Positions 16,326 through 24,707 of a stretch of 64,000 nucleotides of DNA are shown piece by piece (the stretch's first letter is position 1; every line of letters starts with the position of its first letter). Below the pieces are notes generated by a model that ran no database searches, was not told the origin of the DNA, and saw only the letters and a list, made by a program, of their open reading frames with translations. Source of the DNA: Microbacterium rhizomatis (GTDB lineage Bacteria; Actinomycetota; Actinomycetes; Actinomycetales; Microbacteriaceae). The translations under genes and the position numbers were made by a program. The stretch spans positions 806,001-870,000 of the forward strand of contig NZ_VYSA01000002.1 in NCBI RefSeq assembly GCF_008710745.1. Reading direction: 5' to 3'.

Positions 16326-16330
16326 GCCGC
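16218..16330 (+). repeat. oiaK 3' end, left copy of a 113-bp direct repeat
   Basis: The last 108 bp of oiaK, including TGA, plus 5 following bases match 19985-20097 with six substitutions in 113 bp. Similarity stops abruptly on both sides. The intervening 3.65 kb and the further island up to 27.4 kb are lower in GC than the flanks. Confidence 0.9.
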
Positions 16331-16749
16331 CGCGGCGAGCAGACGAACCGCCCTGATCCACGTTCGCCGGGATCGCCCTTCCCGTGCTCTCCCCGCCAGA
16401 CAAAAGGGCGGGTCGACGAGAGCATGCATGGCGATTGCACCCTCGGAGCGCAGTTGACCTATCGCGGTGACGTGGAACCTCCGCCCTCATCTCACCGCGT
16501 GAAAGTCTGAGGACGCAGTGACGATGAGGCGTGTTCCCACAGGGGCGCAATACAGCTCAGGAAGCGCGGATCCTCAGCACGAGCGCCAGTCCGTGATTGG
16601 ACGAGGGATCTGCGGATTGCACTCACCAATCAACTCGTTGCGATGCACTAATATACATTATTATCCTGCTCATCGAGTCGAGACCTCCTCCGATACGACT
16701 CCAGTTCAGTGTGCAGGGCACCAATCACGATCCGACGCTCAGGAGCTAG
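16326..16749. other. Gap upstream of the cutinase gene
   Basis: No gene is seen here. A short stem (CCCGCC / GGCGGG around 16396-16413) may terminate oiaK weakly. GC content falls through the gap towards the cutinase gene. An AT-rich near-palindrome at 16647-16661 is annotated separately. Confidence 0.5.
16647..16661. promoter_or_regulatory. Putative TetR-type operator upstream of the cutinase gene
   Basis: ACTAATATACATTAT is the exact reverse complement of the site at 25176-25190 upstream of the TetR regulator. The core TAATATACATTA is close to a palindrome (10 of 12 positions). It lies 88 bp before the cutinase ATG, where a promoter would be expected. In GC-rich sequence such an AT-rich 15-mer is unlikely to recur by chance. 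Confidence 0.55.
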
Positions 16750-17598
16750 ATGATCAATACGCTATGGCGGCCGCGGCCCCCTCGTCCTCGCCAAATTCGA
16801 GCGCTCTGGGCAGTGCCGACCATCGCAGCACTCATCGTGGGAGGATCCGTCCTCGTGGCAACGCCAGCGAGCGCAGCGCAGCCGTTTAGCGTGTGCTCAT
16901 CGTCGAACGTCTTCATCGGCGTTCGAGGGACAGGCGCGCCGGGCGGTTCGGTGGAAAGTACGACGGGCAATGCCTGGCAGATTGGGGGGATGGGCGATCA
17001 GGTCGCGGGGATTGCGGACCACTTCAAGAACGACTCCCCCTATAGCGAAGCATGGCCGACCTACGTTGAGGCACTCAACTATCCGGCTTCGGCGGACCTA
17101 CTCAACAGCATCTCAGTAGGGGTAGAGACGCTCCGCGAGGAGCTGAACCATCTCGGATCCGCGTGCCCGATCACCCCAAGTATCATTCTTGCTGGCCATT
17201 CTCAGGGCGCGGCAGTGATCGATGGAGTGCTGAAGAATCCCGAGCTCATCAACGATCGCGCTAAGCAGCAGATCAAGGGCGTGGCGCTGCTTGGCGACCC
17301 CGGCCATTCCGCAAACATGCCCTACTCCGCCATGAACACTGCAAGCAACGGCTCCATGTTCATGCTCCCTTCCGAATACAGCACCATCAATAACACTTAC
17401 AGGTTCTGGGGATGGGGAGAAAGCAGCCAGGACCCGAACCCAAGTTGGATTCCGAGAGTGCGGGACTACTGCTTTACAGGTGACGCCGCGTGTACAGGCA
17501 ACTTCACCGATGAGGGGTGGTACATCCACTCGATCTACACGACTGTGCATCCGCAGGTCATTTCATGGCTTGACTACATGCTGACCAACACCAACTGA
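16750..17598 (+). CDS. Secreted cutinase-family serine esterase
   Basis: This 282-residue protein has a long Sec signal peptide (charged start, then VPTIAALIVGGSVLVATPASA with cleavage likely after ASA). The mature part is a cutinase alpha/beta hydrolase: the opening VFIGVRGTGAPGG, nucleophile Ser151 in LAGHSQGAAV, the Asp-Cys-rich block DYCFTGDAACTG, and the catalytic His in WYIHSIY. Cutinases hydrolyse cutin polyester and other long-chain esters outside the cell, which fits a plant-surface lifestyle. ATG 16750 has AGGAG five bases upstream. Codon use and GC are lower than in the apionate genes, consistent with acquisition with the island. The shared AT-rich box suggests control by the TetR protein at 25.3 kb. 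Confidence 0.92.
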   Translation: MINTLWRPRPPRPRQIRALWAVPTIAALIVGGSVLVATPASAAQPFSVCSSSNVFIGVRGTGAPGGSVESTTGNAWQIGGMGDQVAGIADHFKNDSPYSEAWPTYVEALNYPASADLLNSISVGVETLREELNHLGSACPITPSIILAGHSQGAAVIDGVLKNPELINDRAKQQIKGVALLGDPGHSANMPYSAMNTASNGSMFMLPSEYSTINNTYRFWGWGESSQDPNPSWIPRVRDYCFTGDAACTGNFTDEGWYIHSIYTTVHPQVISWLDYMLTNTN

Positions 17599-17613
17599 GA
17601 CAATCGCTTGTAG

Positions 17614-17955
17614 ATGAACATGGAATCCGCAGACCGCCGCGGTCGACCCGGGCTTTCAGAACCCCTTCTTCTGATCACTCAGGGATTGGTCGCGGCGGTG
17701 GCCGTCTTTTTCGTGTACCAGGTGGGCGCCATTTCGCCAGGCTGCAGTCCTGGATGCAACTACGAATTGTTCAACCAGATCAATCACGTGTTTCGCTGGA
17801 TCGCCGGACTGCTCTTCTGCGCAGCGCTCATCGTCGTCATCGTCTTTGCTGCGCGGGGTCGGAGGAGTCGATGGGCCCCGACGGTCGGAATCATCTTGAC
17901 GATCGCGGCCGCCATGTGGGCGATCATCGCTGGCTTCAACGCCTTCGCACCCTAA
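17614..17955 (+). CDS. Small membrane protein of unknown function
   Basis: This 113-residue protein has three hydrophobic segments: PLLLITQGLVAAVAVFFVYQVGA, FRWIAGLLFCAALIVVIVFAA and GIILTIAAAMWAIIAGF. Between the first two is a short Cys-containing loop (SPGCSPGCNYELF). It starts 15 bp after the cutinase stop and may be co-transcribed. I do not recognise a family. It resembles small orphan membrane proteins found near secreted effectors, but no role can be assigned. Confidence 0.65.
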   Translation: MNMESADRRGRPGLSEPLLLITQGLVAAVAVFFVYQVGAISPGCSPGCNYELFNQINHVFRWIAGLLFCAALIVVIVFAARGRRSRWAPTVGIILTIAAAMWAIIAGFNAFAP

Positions 17956-18030
17956 CGTGAGCGCGACACGAAGGATCGTCGGGCGCGCGACCTCAGCGGG
18001 GACTGAAGCGGCAGACTCCGGCCACGATGA

Positions 18031-18105
18031 ACGTCGCTCAGCGGGCGAGAGCCCCCAGGCGCAGCGACCACGACGTGCGCGTGCGCGGGATGCGGCATCG
18101 CTCGA
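18031..18105 (-). pseudogene. Remnant of a GH2 beta-galactosidase 3' end
   Basis: About 74 bp align with 27423-27496, the 3' end of the GH2 gene, with roughly ten substitutions. Read on the minus strand in the GH2 frame, it gives FERCRIPRTRTSWSLRLGALAR and a stop. The intact gene ends PERYRIPRQRTSWSLRMGAVAR. Nothing further upstream of the GH2 gene is present. It is a leftover from a diverged allele of the same locus. Confidence 0.85.
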
Positions 18106-18161
18106 AGCTTTTACCCGGTTAACGAAGCGAAGGTAGATTAGATGTTTGGTCGGAGGTTGAA

Positions 18162-18458
18162 TTGCCCGTGTCGGATGAGGAAATGGTCGCGAGCGACGTA
18201 GCGCGGTCACTTCGCAACCTCTTCCCAGAAGCTCGGATCGCTTCGAAACGGATCGACGCACCAGGAGAGGTATGGGCTGTTACTATTCAGCCCTATCGGA
18301 CCAGTCCGGCAGTAGTTGACATCGTCATCGAGCATTTCGACCATGTGTCAAGAAGGGGAGCGACCTTCGAGCAGGAAGGCTCGGAGGTTGACCCAGGAAA
18401 TCGCGTCTCGTGGATCACAGCGCAGGTCAATGCTGCGATCGCAGAGATACAAATGTGA
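18162..18458 (+). CDS. Small hypothetical protein
   Basis: This 98-residue acidic protein (SDEEMVASDVARSLRNLFPEARIASKRIDAPGEVWAVTIQPYRTS) has no transmembrane segment and no motif I recognise. The mix of helix and strand patterns looks like a small globular cytosolic domain, of the kind seen among immunity proteins, but this is only an impression. TTG 18162 is chosen because GGAGG (18152-18156) sits five bases before it; GTG 18168 is the alternative. The gene is lower in GC than the flanking operons. Confidence 0.6.
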   Translation: MPVSDEEMVASDVARSLRNLFPEARIASKRIDAPGEVWAVTIQPYRTSPAVVDIVIEHFDHVSRRGATFEQEGSEVDPGNRVSWITAQVNAAIAEIQM

Positions 18459-18927
18459 CTACGACAGCTCCCGCGCCACGGGCAACTTAGCCCTGCCGTT
18501 CAGCTTGCCGACATACTCCCGAGCGAGCGATCCGATCGCGCCGTCGTCGGCGACCTGCAGCTCGCCGGCGTTGCGCGCGGGAAACTCGGTGCTGAGCTTG
18601 CCCTCGTGCTGGAGCTCCACCGCGAACAGCGTCCGCGACTGGGCTTGTGAGAGCGCGACGAGCTTCGACGGCTGATATGCCTCCGCGGTCGCCGTTGGGA
18701 GCGATAGGCGTGCGCGCTCGGAAACCAGCGCTCCGGGAGCCACGCGGCAGTCGTCGGCGTGGTCGTCGGCACGGCCTCGCCATAGTCGTTCCAGGTCCAG
18801 TCGATTCTGAACAACGGGCCGCGCGAAGCTCCGCGAACACGTCCCCGAAGGGCACGACGCCGGAACGCATCGCTCTGAAGCGGTCAGCGGTGAGGGCAAC
18901 AGCGAGCGTCACGAGGTCGCCCGTCAT
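18459..18927 (-). pseudogene. Frameshifted hypothetical gene
   Basis: Three minus-strand frames join into one plausible protein. MTGDLVTLAVALTADRFRA is followed in another frame by FRIDWTWNDYGEAVPTTTP, and then in a third by PSKLVALSQAQSRTLFAVEL down to the stop at 18459. No single frame keeps a natural composition throughout. At least two frameshifts (near 18815 and 18710) are needed. The family is not recognised. It adjoins the convergent small gene at 18162-18458. Confidence 0.6.
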
Positions 18928-19109
18928 CCTTCGCCTCGCGCGGTTCCCGCCCCCCGCCGCGTGCTATCGGATGGAGGTCTGGGTCACTCGATTTCGATCT
19001 TGCCTACGGCATCTCGTCTCCGGGCAGGATGCTCCCGGCGAAGCCGCGCCGCAGCGGAGGCGGCGGCGGACCTGTCTGGCGCGTGATGTAATCATGGGAT
19101 TCACCGTTG

Positions 19110-19760
19110 ATGAGACCTGAAAAGATGACGCGAAAGAATTCTGCCAGGTGGTACTGGATCGCAGGGGTCGCCGGAATTGGCCTCTTCTCAGTGCTGCAGA
19201 TTGCGCTGACGGTTGATCGCGTTGGGCGCTCGAGCCTCACTGGTCCAGACCTGATATTGATCTTTGCTCTCTTCATCTTTGGACTCGCTGCTGCGCTCTG
19301 GATAGGGATCGCGATCTGGATGCGCCCGCAACGGCTTCGCCTGGACGCGCTGCGCCGCGATCATCCGTCTGATGTGGTTCTTCCCGCCGTCCGGGTCGAC
19401 CACTTCGAGGATGCCATTCGCTGGCTCGGCGCCACGGGTCCACGTCTCGGCAGCCACTTCGTAGTCGTTGTGACCAAAGATAAGGTTCAGTTCTTCAAGG
19501 GCGCCGAAGTGCCCGTTTGCCGATTTGAGATCGATGCCCGCCGATTGACGAGGGTGGCCGTTATGCCAGGCGTCGCGGGAAGGACGATTCCCACTATCAC
19601 TATTGGTGTGCTCGACAGCGGGGACGAGGAAGTACTCGTCCAATTTGCCTGTGCACTTGAGGGTTGGCGACTGCCTATCGCTCGGATGGATGAGCAGGAC
19701 ATCCAGAGTCGTGTTGCTCTCGTGAGCGCACGTTTGGGGGGGCGACTCGCCGCCGCATAG
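19110..19760 (+). CDS. Hypothetical membrane protein with a cytosolic domain
   Basis: This protein of about 216 residues has two N-terminal transmembrane helices (YWIAGVAGIGLFSVLQIAL and LILIFALFIFGLAAALWIGIAIW), followed by a soluble domain of about 150 residues (SHFVVVVTKDKVQFFKGAEVPVCRFEI) that looks PH- or beta-rich. I do not recognise a family. ATG 19110 and ATG 19125 are both possible starts, and neither has a strong ribosome site. GC and codon use are island-like. No partner gene is apparent. Confidence 0.65.
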   Translation: MRPEKMTRKNSARWYWIAGVAGIGLFSVLQIALTVDRVGRSSLTGPDLILIFALFIFGLAAALWIGIAIWMRPQRLRLDALRRDHPSDVVLPAVRVDHFEDAIRWLGATGPRLGSHFVVVVTKDKVQFFKGAEVPVCRFEIDARRLTRVAVMPGVAGRTIPTITIGVLDSGDEEVLVQFACALEGWRLPIARMDEQDIQSRVALVSARLGGRLAAA

Positions 19761-19984
19761 CGCGACATCCCTACCCAACCTGTGAGCTGAGCGTCCGCGC
19801 CGACAGCTTGATGCCTGCACAAACAAGTGCTTGGAAGAGCCAGATGCGGCGAGTTCTCTCGCGTCTAGACGATATGAGCCTTCGGTCCTCCCTTGAGGCT
19901 GGGGCCCTCGATTCGAGTAAGCGTGGGCTGTCAGCCTGTGGGGCTGGCCGATCCGACAGGCGGATGGAGGGTCCAATTGATCTT

Positions 19985-20097
19985 GCCGCCGATCCGGCGA
20001 TCGACGGGCTCGAACTGCTGCTCAAGGGCGGCCAGGTCGTCGAGGTCGACCTGTTCGACCGGATTCTGGAGCTCGGTGAATCCGGTCGTTGAGCCGC
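19985..20097 (+). pseudogene. Diverged copy of the oiaK 3' end
   Basis: This stretch matches 16218-16330 with six substitutions. In frame it reads DPAIDGLELLLKGGQVVEVDLFDRILELGESGR and a stop. The rest of the kinase is absent. It forms a direct repeat with the intact gene end, and the bases on both sides are unrelated to those around oiaK. Confidence 0.9.
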
Positions 20098-20382
20098 GGG
20101 CTCAGCGCGCACCGCGCTGAGAAGGATGACGAAGCACGATGCGAGCGTGAGGAAGAGGAGTCCGAGCCCCGGGAGCGAAACCCGCCGGGCCGGCATGCGT
20201 TCGCTTGTCGCCCGTGCTACGGTCGCGGTCACCACGATGATCCCTAGGTGTTCGCTAAGGGAACAGTGAGCAGTCGATGTCAACCTCAGTTGACTGAGTC
20301 GATTGTCAGCGAACGGCCATTCACGCATTGGTCTGGGACCATATGGCTCCAGGGGTCTCCGAACTGTACAGGCCGATACGCC
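20098..20382. other. Gap with a doubtful minus-strand peptide
   Basis: On the minus strand, a GTG near 20240 would begin VVTATVARATSERM with one hydrophobic stretch (LPGLGLLFLTLASCFVILLSAV) that then runs into the oiaK remnant. It may be the truncated start of a membrane protein. Nothing else is supported. Confidence 0.3.
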
Positions 20383-20883
20383 TTAGTTCACCGAAGCGAT
20401 GAGAATCGCTGCCGATGCGAATCCGAGGATCAGCGCAACAAGCCCGACCGCGATCAATTGACCCGCTCTCGGCGCCGACGCTCTATCGGCGCCCCACCGT
20501 TTCGCCAAGGCGGCAGCAATGGCACGATGTCCGACGACAAGAACAAATCCGCCCGCGAACTCAATTATCACCAGCAACGATGCGGCGACTGTGATCAAAA
20601 CCCCAGGCGGTGGTGAAGCCGTAATGACGGGCGTCGGCATTAGTTGAAGAGTCCGAAGTGCTGCTTGCACGAGGAACACCACGCCGATGACGAGAGCCCC
20701 CAGGCTCGCCAGCTTGAGTCGGTTGGGGTTAGCGTCGCGGATCACACCGTTCCGAAAAGGTATGCCGGGAGAGCGCCGGAGCGCGGCGATGATTCTGTCC
20801 GTGAGCTGGACACGGAAAACGTATATCGCGCACGCAGCAAGGATTGACGTGCCTCCAAGTATGAGGAAGAGAATCTTCTCCAT
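20383..20883 (-). CDS. Hypothetical four-helix membrane protein
   Basis: This 166-residue protein has four hydrophobic helices: ILFLILGGTSILAACAIYVF, ASLGALVIGVVFLVQAAL, ITVAASLLVIIEFAGGFVLVV and LIAVGLVALILGFASAAILIA. The ATG (MEKILFL) begins three bases after the stop of the preceding minus-strand reading frame, so the two could be coupled. No family is recognised. It heads a run of small minus-strand membrane proteins (20.4-22.9 kb), several of them damaged. Confidence 0.65.
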   Translation of the reverse strand: MEKILFLILGGTSILAACAIYVFRVQLTDRIIAALRRSPGIPFRNGVIRDANPNRLKLASLGALVIGVVFLVQAALRTLQLMPTPVITASPPPGVLITVAASLLVIIEFAGGFVLVVGHRAIAAALAKRWGADRASAPRAGQLIAVGLVALILGFASAAILIASVN

Positions 20884-20886
20884 TTG

Positions 20887-21159
20887 TCAGAATGCCCCCA
20901 CGACACTCACCACCAGTTCTCTTCCTAGATGATCCACCACTGCATCCTGCTCTGGCGCCGCCAACCAACTCGACCCCTCCCCCTCCTGGGAAGCTCGGTC
21001 CAGCGCCGACACCGGCTTCTCGAGATGCCACCTTCGATAGCTCCAGTACAGGAGAGCAACACCGACCAGCCGGGGTTCGATCCGACATCGTTCATGCGCG
21101 TCGCACATCATTCGGTGGTCACAGTCGGGGGCGGTGATGAACTTGGCGCTGCCGCTCAA
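20887..21159 (-). CDS. Small hypothetical protein (doubtful)
   Basis: This reading frame of up to 90 residues ends LAAPEQDAVVDHLGRELVVSVVGAF, three bases before the ATG of the downstream membrane protein, an arrangement typical of coupled genes. The middle has a short hydrophobic run (LVGVALLYWSYRRW). The N-terminal third is Cys/His-rich and unconvincing, so the true start is unclear. It may be a truncated relic like its neighbours. Confidence 0.35.
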   Translation of the reverse strand: MSGSAKFITAPDCDHRMMCDAHERCRIEPRLVGVALLYWSYRRWHLEKPVSALDRASQEGEGSSWLAAPEQDAVVDHLGRELVVSVVGAF

Positions 21160-21182
21160 AGCTCTGGGGACGGAAAGCCCGA

Positions 21183-21416
21183 TCAGCTGCCATGGAAATA
21201 TCTGAGGACCGCCGCTCCAGCGCCGAGGGCGACGGCTGCAATCCCCTCAGTCAGGACGATTGCCGTGACGTACCTCGCGGTCGGCAGGGTGGGTGGTCCG
21301 GCACGATCGGCCCGCCGAGCGATTATGCGGCGGACGATCCCGGCCCGCATGCCCAATATGACCGAGCCTGCGATGAGCCAGAGCACACCGGCCCAAGGAA
21401 CGATCTGCCAGAACAT
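21183..21416 (-). CDS. Small two-helix membrane protein
   Basis: Starting at ATG 21416 the protein is 77 residues long, with helices FWQIVPWAGVLWLIAGSVILGM and YVTAIVLTEGIAAVALGAGAAVL separated by an Arg-rich loop (RRIIARRADRAG). The start lies next to the end (21422) of the frameshifted gene upstream, so the pair was probably an operon. No function is known. Confidence 0.6.
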   Translation of the reverse strand: MFWQIVPWAGVLWLIAGSVILGMRAGIVRRIIARRADRAGPPTLPTARYVTAIVLTEGIAAVALGAGAAVLRYFHGS

Positions 21417-21421
21417 CTTCG

Positions 21422-21693
21422 TCACCCAGCTTGGTTTTGTATGACTGTGCTCAGCACCAGGGCGAACACGACGACCCCCCACGCGATGCCACAAATCCAA
21501 CCACCGCGATCCAAAGCGATTGGTTGGTTCTCAGTAGGGGGGGAGACACAGCTCTTGGCAACATAGCCTTCTGCGAGGTCGACATGAACACCGCCAGGCG
21601 GCGTCGGAAAACGATGAGGAGTATGCCGACAACGAAGACTACGATCCCAAGTATCAGGCTTGGAACAATGCCCGAGGTGTCTGCAGATTCCAT
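21422..21693 (-). pseudogene. Frameshifted small membrane protein
   Basis: From ATG 21693 the frame reads MESADTSGIVPSLILGIVVF and on to SLWIAVVGF. It then continues sensibly only in another frame, GIAWGVVVFALVLSTVIQNQ and a stop at 21422-21424. The junction is near 21500. The repaired product would be a membrane protein of about 90 residues with two or three helices. As read, the first frame runs on with the unnatural tail ASRGGSSCSPWC. Confidence 0.6.
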
Positions 21694-21724
21694 TAGATCA
21701 CCACCCCCACCCTCCACCAGTGCT

Positions 21725-22165
21725 GCATCCGGGCCCTAGCACCAATAGCGTACGCAACGGCCGAGAATCCGAGTGGACCGTGCTCTTGAATTCCGCCTCC
21801 AAACGAAACTCCCGCACGCCGAGTTCAGCACCCCAGCTCACACCGATTCGGCCGTGCTAGGCAGTGAGGGAATGCTTGGGGTTGAATCACGCTCCGGCGC
21901 ACAAGTCGATGGAATATCGCCCCCAACCGTTCCATCTACACTAAGTAGGATCAAATCCCTTCTCGCGGTGTAACCCCGTTCAGGCGGTGAGGAGTAGTTC
22001 GTGGCTCGCCGGTTCGGTGGTTTCGGAGAGGGCCGACGGAGTTACACCGCGAGAACGGATTCGTCCAGATTGAGATCGTATCTGCGGATCTCGAGGCTGC
22101 AAATTAGGGAGAAAATGCGTTCCTGCAGTGTCCCAGTCACGAGCAGAGTGGGCGTCCGTATCCGA
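21725..22165. other. Gap without a convincing gene
   Basis: Reading frames here are short and have unnatural composition on both strands. The only structure seen is the inverted repeat at 21960-22055. Confidence 0.5.
21960..22055. repeat. 96-bp element bounded by 15-bp perfect inverted repeats
   Basis: TTCTCGCGGTGTAAC (21960-21974) and GTTACACCGCGAGAA (22041-22055) are exact reverse complements, and the match extends four more bases inwards after one mismatch. The 66-bp interior is not a gene. It could be a long hairpin, a tiny MITE-like element or a solo terminus pair of a lost insertion sequence. Confidence 0.7.
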
Positions 22166-22324
22166 CTAGTTTCCTGGATCGGACCCTTGGGCATTTCGCT
22201 TTTGTTCCGCCCGGCGACGCGTACTGCGCTGAACCGCGCGATGTCGGAGTAGCCGCATGACTCCAACCGAGAAACCAAAGATGCCCACTGCAAGCGCAAA
22301 TAGCCCGAAGACCGGATCCGTCAT
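22166..22324 (-). CDS. Very small single-helix membrane protein
   Basis: From ATG 22324 the product has 52 residues: MTDPVFGLFALAVGIFGFSV forms one membrane helix, followed by a basic tail (RLLRHRAVQRSTRRRAEQKR). AGGAGG lies eight bases before the ATG, a textbook ribosome site, which supports a real gene despite the size. The charge pattern predicts the tail inside the cell. Function unknown. Confidence 0.6.
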   Translation of the reverse strand: MTDPVFGLFALAVGIFGFSVGVMRLLRHRAVQRSTRRRAEQKRNAQGSDPGN

Positions 22325-22350
22325 CTGACGCCTCCTAAACAGGCAAGAAT

Positions 22351-22932
22351 CTATCCTACGCCGCCGCTTGGAGGTGACTTGAAACGTGTTTGAGATAGCG
22401 CATCGATACTCCGAGAGCGCCAGATAACCCTGGCCTGACCAGGGCAACTTGCAGCATGCTGCCGTCGCTGAGCGCCACGTGAAGAATCGGCTCTGTCAAC
22501 AGCCTGGTGTACGCGTATCTCGCTTCCGCGGCGGATCATCGGTTCACGGGGGGAGACGTCCACCCACAACTCAACCGATCGTTTGTCTGCAATGATCCAT
22601 CCTCGCGAGAGATAGTCGGCATCCGTGATCGTCATCTCTCCGTCGCGCGAGAGCACCGCGTGGCCAAACAGCCATACTGATCTATCGCTATTCATACTCC
22701 CATATCGACGGGAGCGGTGATCGAGAAATCGATACCTCATAAATTGAGTGCCAATCCAGAGGAACGGTAACAAGAGTGCGAATACGAGCAAAAAGGCGAT
22801 GCTTTTCAGAGAATCGCGCAGTGGCGCGAGTGAGACGACACAGATGAAAAGCGGTAGCAGTATTGCTAATCCCGTCAACGCGACTCGAACATGGGGCTGC
22901 AATCGGACCCTGATCGGATTCTCGGCAGACAT
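22351..22932 (-). pseudogene. Membrane protein with a C-terminal frameshift
   Basis: The N-terminal part is convincing: MSAENPIRVRLQPHVRVALT, two helices (LTGLAILLPLFICVVSLAPL and IAFLLVFALLLPFLWIGTQF), then a soluble domain (SVWLFGHAVLSRDGEMTITDADYLSRGW). After RRGSEIR (near 22515) the frame turns Arg/Gln-rich. An alternative frame continues naturally as LLTEPILHVALSDGSMLQVA, then LRPGLSGALGVSMRYLKHV-like sequence, to a stop at 22356. A single indel would explain it. The family is not known. Confidence 0.6.
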
Positions 22933-23712
22933 CTAGATCGGCACGCTGCGTTGGGAGCAAAGATACTCCCGCGAGCATCACATTGAATGTATACGCCGCG
23001 AACTCCGGCGAGCCTGTACCCCCAAATAGCGCGGTTGCAGCCATGGTGGTGACCGCTTCGCCTATGCGCTGGGCGTGAAACTGGTACGCATAGCAATCGG
23101 CATAAACTCCGACGAGTGCCATAGCGACAGCGACCCCGTCAAGCACCTTCGCAAGCAGTATCTCCGCGGCGGGTGCATAGATCGTTTCTGCGGTCAGAAT
23201 TCCAGAGAGCTCGAGTCCCGCGGCGAGTAGCGAAATCAAGACCGCACCACCCTTCAGCGCGCCGGGCCACTTCGCGGCTTCGAGTCGGCTCTCTCGATCT
23301 CCACCACCCCCGTCCGTGGATGTCGGAAGAACTGCGGACGTCGCTTGTGCCGCTTTCGGCGCTAATGCTCTCGTCGGGAGTGTTCCGCCACCACCATAGG
23401 GGTCATACAAGAGCAGCCCCGCTCGCTTACCGGAACGATCTTCTCCCCGATCGGATCGGGCGGCCAATCAGGAACGCGGCGCCGCCGATCGATCTCCTTG
23501 ATCGCCAGGGCAAAAGCTGTCGATCTGGCAAGGACCACGCAAGCCCGCCGATGCCCGCGAAGACCAACATTCCAAAGGCCCCCGCCCAATTGGCGGACAC
23601 AGAGCTGAATACTGCGAATGGGAAGCCCACGATCCCGATGACGATCAGTCCTATCGAGCAAGCGAACGTGGTCGGATTGAGGCGATGCCTCGGCGTCCGC
23701 CAAGGTAACCAT
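22930..23712 (-). pseudogene. Decayed membrane protein gene with several frameshifts
   Basis: From MVTLADAEAS (ATG 23712) the sequence continues in a second frame as NPTTFACSIGLIVIGIVGFP and NWAGAFGMLVFAGIGGLAWS. A third frame follows with FALAIKEIDRRRRVPDWPPD, and a fourth segment carries RAGLLLYDPYGGGGTLPTRA and ALKGGAVLISLLAAGLELSG. Each piece looks like protein; none forms a complete frame. At least three indels are needed. Two neighbouring genes may be fused here. No function can be given. Confidence 0.55.
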
Positions 23713-23771
23713 GAAGGCCGACGGGTGCGCCGCTCACCGCGAGATAGTCGCTCCTGGCGACAAGTCACATC

Positions 23772-23960
23772 ATGAGTATGGAGCAGCCGGAAAGACATCC
23801 CCGCTTGTACCTGAGCGACGGCACCGACATGGAAGGGCCGGGAGGTGACACGGAGGAACGTGCTCGGTGGATCGTCGAGCAGATCGCGAACCGGCCGTCG
23901 TCGATCGCGACACCTTCTCGTCGATCACTGACGGCGGCGTCGGGCTTGCTACCCCAACGG
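23772..23960 (+). pseudogene. Truncated hypothetical gene (doubtful)
   Basis: An acidic start, MSMEQPERHPRLYLSDGTDM followed by EERARWIVEQIANRP, looks like real protein. It then shifts frame (VVDRDTFSSITDGGVGLATP) and collides with the 3' end of the convergent repeat protein. Probably the remaining 5' part of a lost gene. Confidence 0.35.
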
Positions 23961-24635
23961 GTCGCGGTCGGCGAGGTATTGGATCGCGAGTTCATCCCCC
24001 ATCTCGGCGGCCGTCCATTGCCACCGGGCAGCTTCTTCCGGCCGGCCGTCTTCGATCAAGAGCACCGCCAAGTTCCACGCGGAGTGACCATCACCCAGCT
24101 CGATGCCATGCCGATAAAGATCTTCCGCCGCGCGGCGGTCCCCGTCGTCCTCTAACAGGCGAGCGAGCGGAAGGATGCATTCGACAACCTTCTGACTAGC
24201 CCCTTCGCAGAGTATTGACCGGGCTTCAGCGTGACGGCCTGTGGCGATCAGCAGGTGTGCGAGATCTGCTCGCGCCGTGCCATATGCGTGCATCCCGCGG
24301 CGGAGCTGAGTCTCCGCGGCAGGGTCGTTGAGGTAGTGCCACCTCCAATGTCCGATCACGCCCTCAGCCAGGGGCACATGCTCGTCGTCGAGCAGGGTGA
24401 GCGCCTCCGTCATGAGGTCGATCGCTCGGCCAACGTTGCCGGCGTCTTTCACGATCCACGCCGCATCGACCCGTCCCGACGGGAATCCGAGATCCCACAT
24501 CCTCTCGCACACCTGAAGCGCGGTCGTGAAATCCCCATTCGCTTCCAGCGCTTCGATATATCGACGACCGCTAGGCAGGTCTTGTTGAGCCACCCACGCG
24601 ACACGGAACCCGTCCAAGTCCGTGGAGTCAGTCAC
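23949..24635 (-). CDS. Sel1/TPR-like repeat protein
   Basis: This 228-residue soluble protein is built of helix pairs with the TPR/Sel1 pattern: ALEANGDFTTALQVCERMW, AGNVGRAIDLMTEALTLLDD, ADLAHLLIATGRHAEARSIL, LARLLEDDGDRRAAEDLYRH and LAVLLIEDGRPEEAARWQW. Spacing of 34-38 residues between repeats fits. Such proteins bind partners rather than catalyse. The frame is intact, unlike its neighbours. It is moderately GC-rich and has no signal peptide. In islands such proteins are often companions of effector or regulatory systems; no partner is obvious here. Confidence 0.7.
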   Translation of the reverse strand: MTDSTDLDGFRVAWVAQQDLPSGRRYIEALEANGDFTTALQVCERMWDLGFPSGRVDAAWIVKDAGNVGRAIDLMTEALTLLDDEHVPLAEGVIGHWRWHYLNDPAAETQLRRGMHAYGTARADLAHLLIATGRHAEARSILCEGASQKVVECILPLARLLEDDGDRRAAEDLYRHGIELGDGHSAWNLAVLLIEDGRPEEAARWQWTAAEMGDELAIQYLADRDPLG

Positions 24636-24707
24636 GACCGCACACTACTCGAAGATCCCCTTTTCAACGCCGACCAATCAGAGGACCCGCCAGGGGCGCT
24701 TCAGACG

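Noticed and set aside
16396..16413. Strong terminator after oiaK
   Set aside because: Only a 6-bp stem without a T-run is visible; too weak to annotate as a terminator.
16218..20097. Integrative element with attachment sites made by the duplicated oiaK 3' end
   Set aside because: There is no integrase, recombinase or tRNA gene, the repeats differ at six positions, and a GH2 gene end is also duplicated inside, so recombination between alleles explains more.
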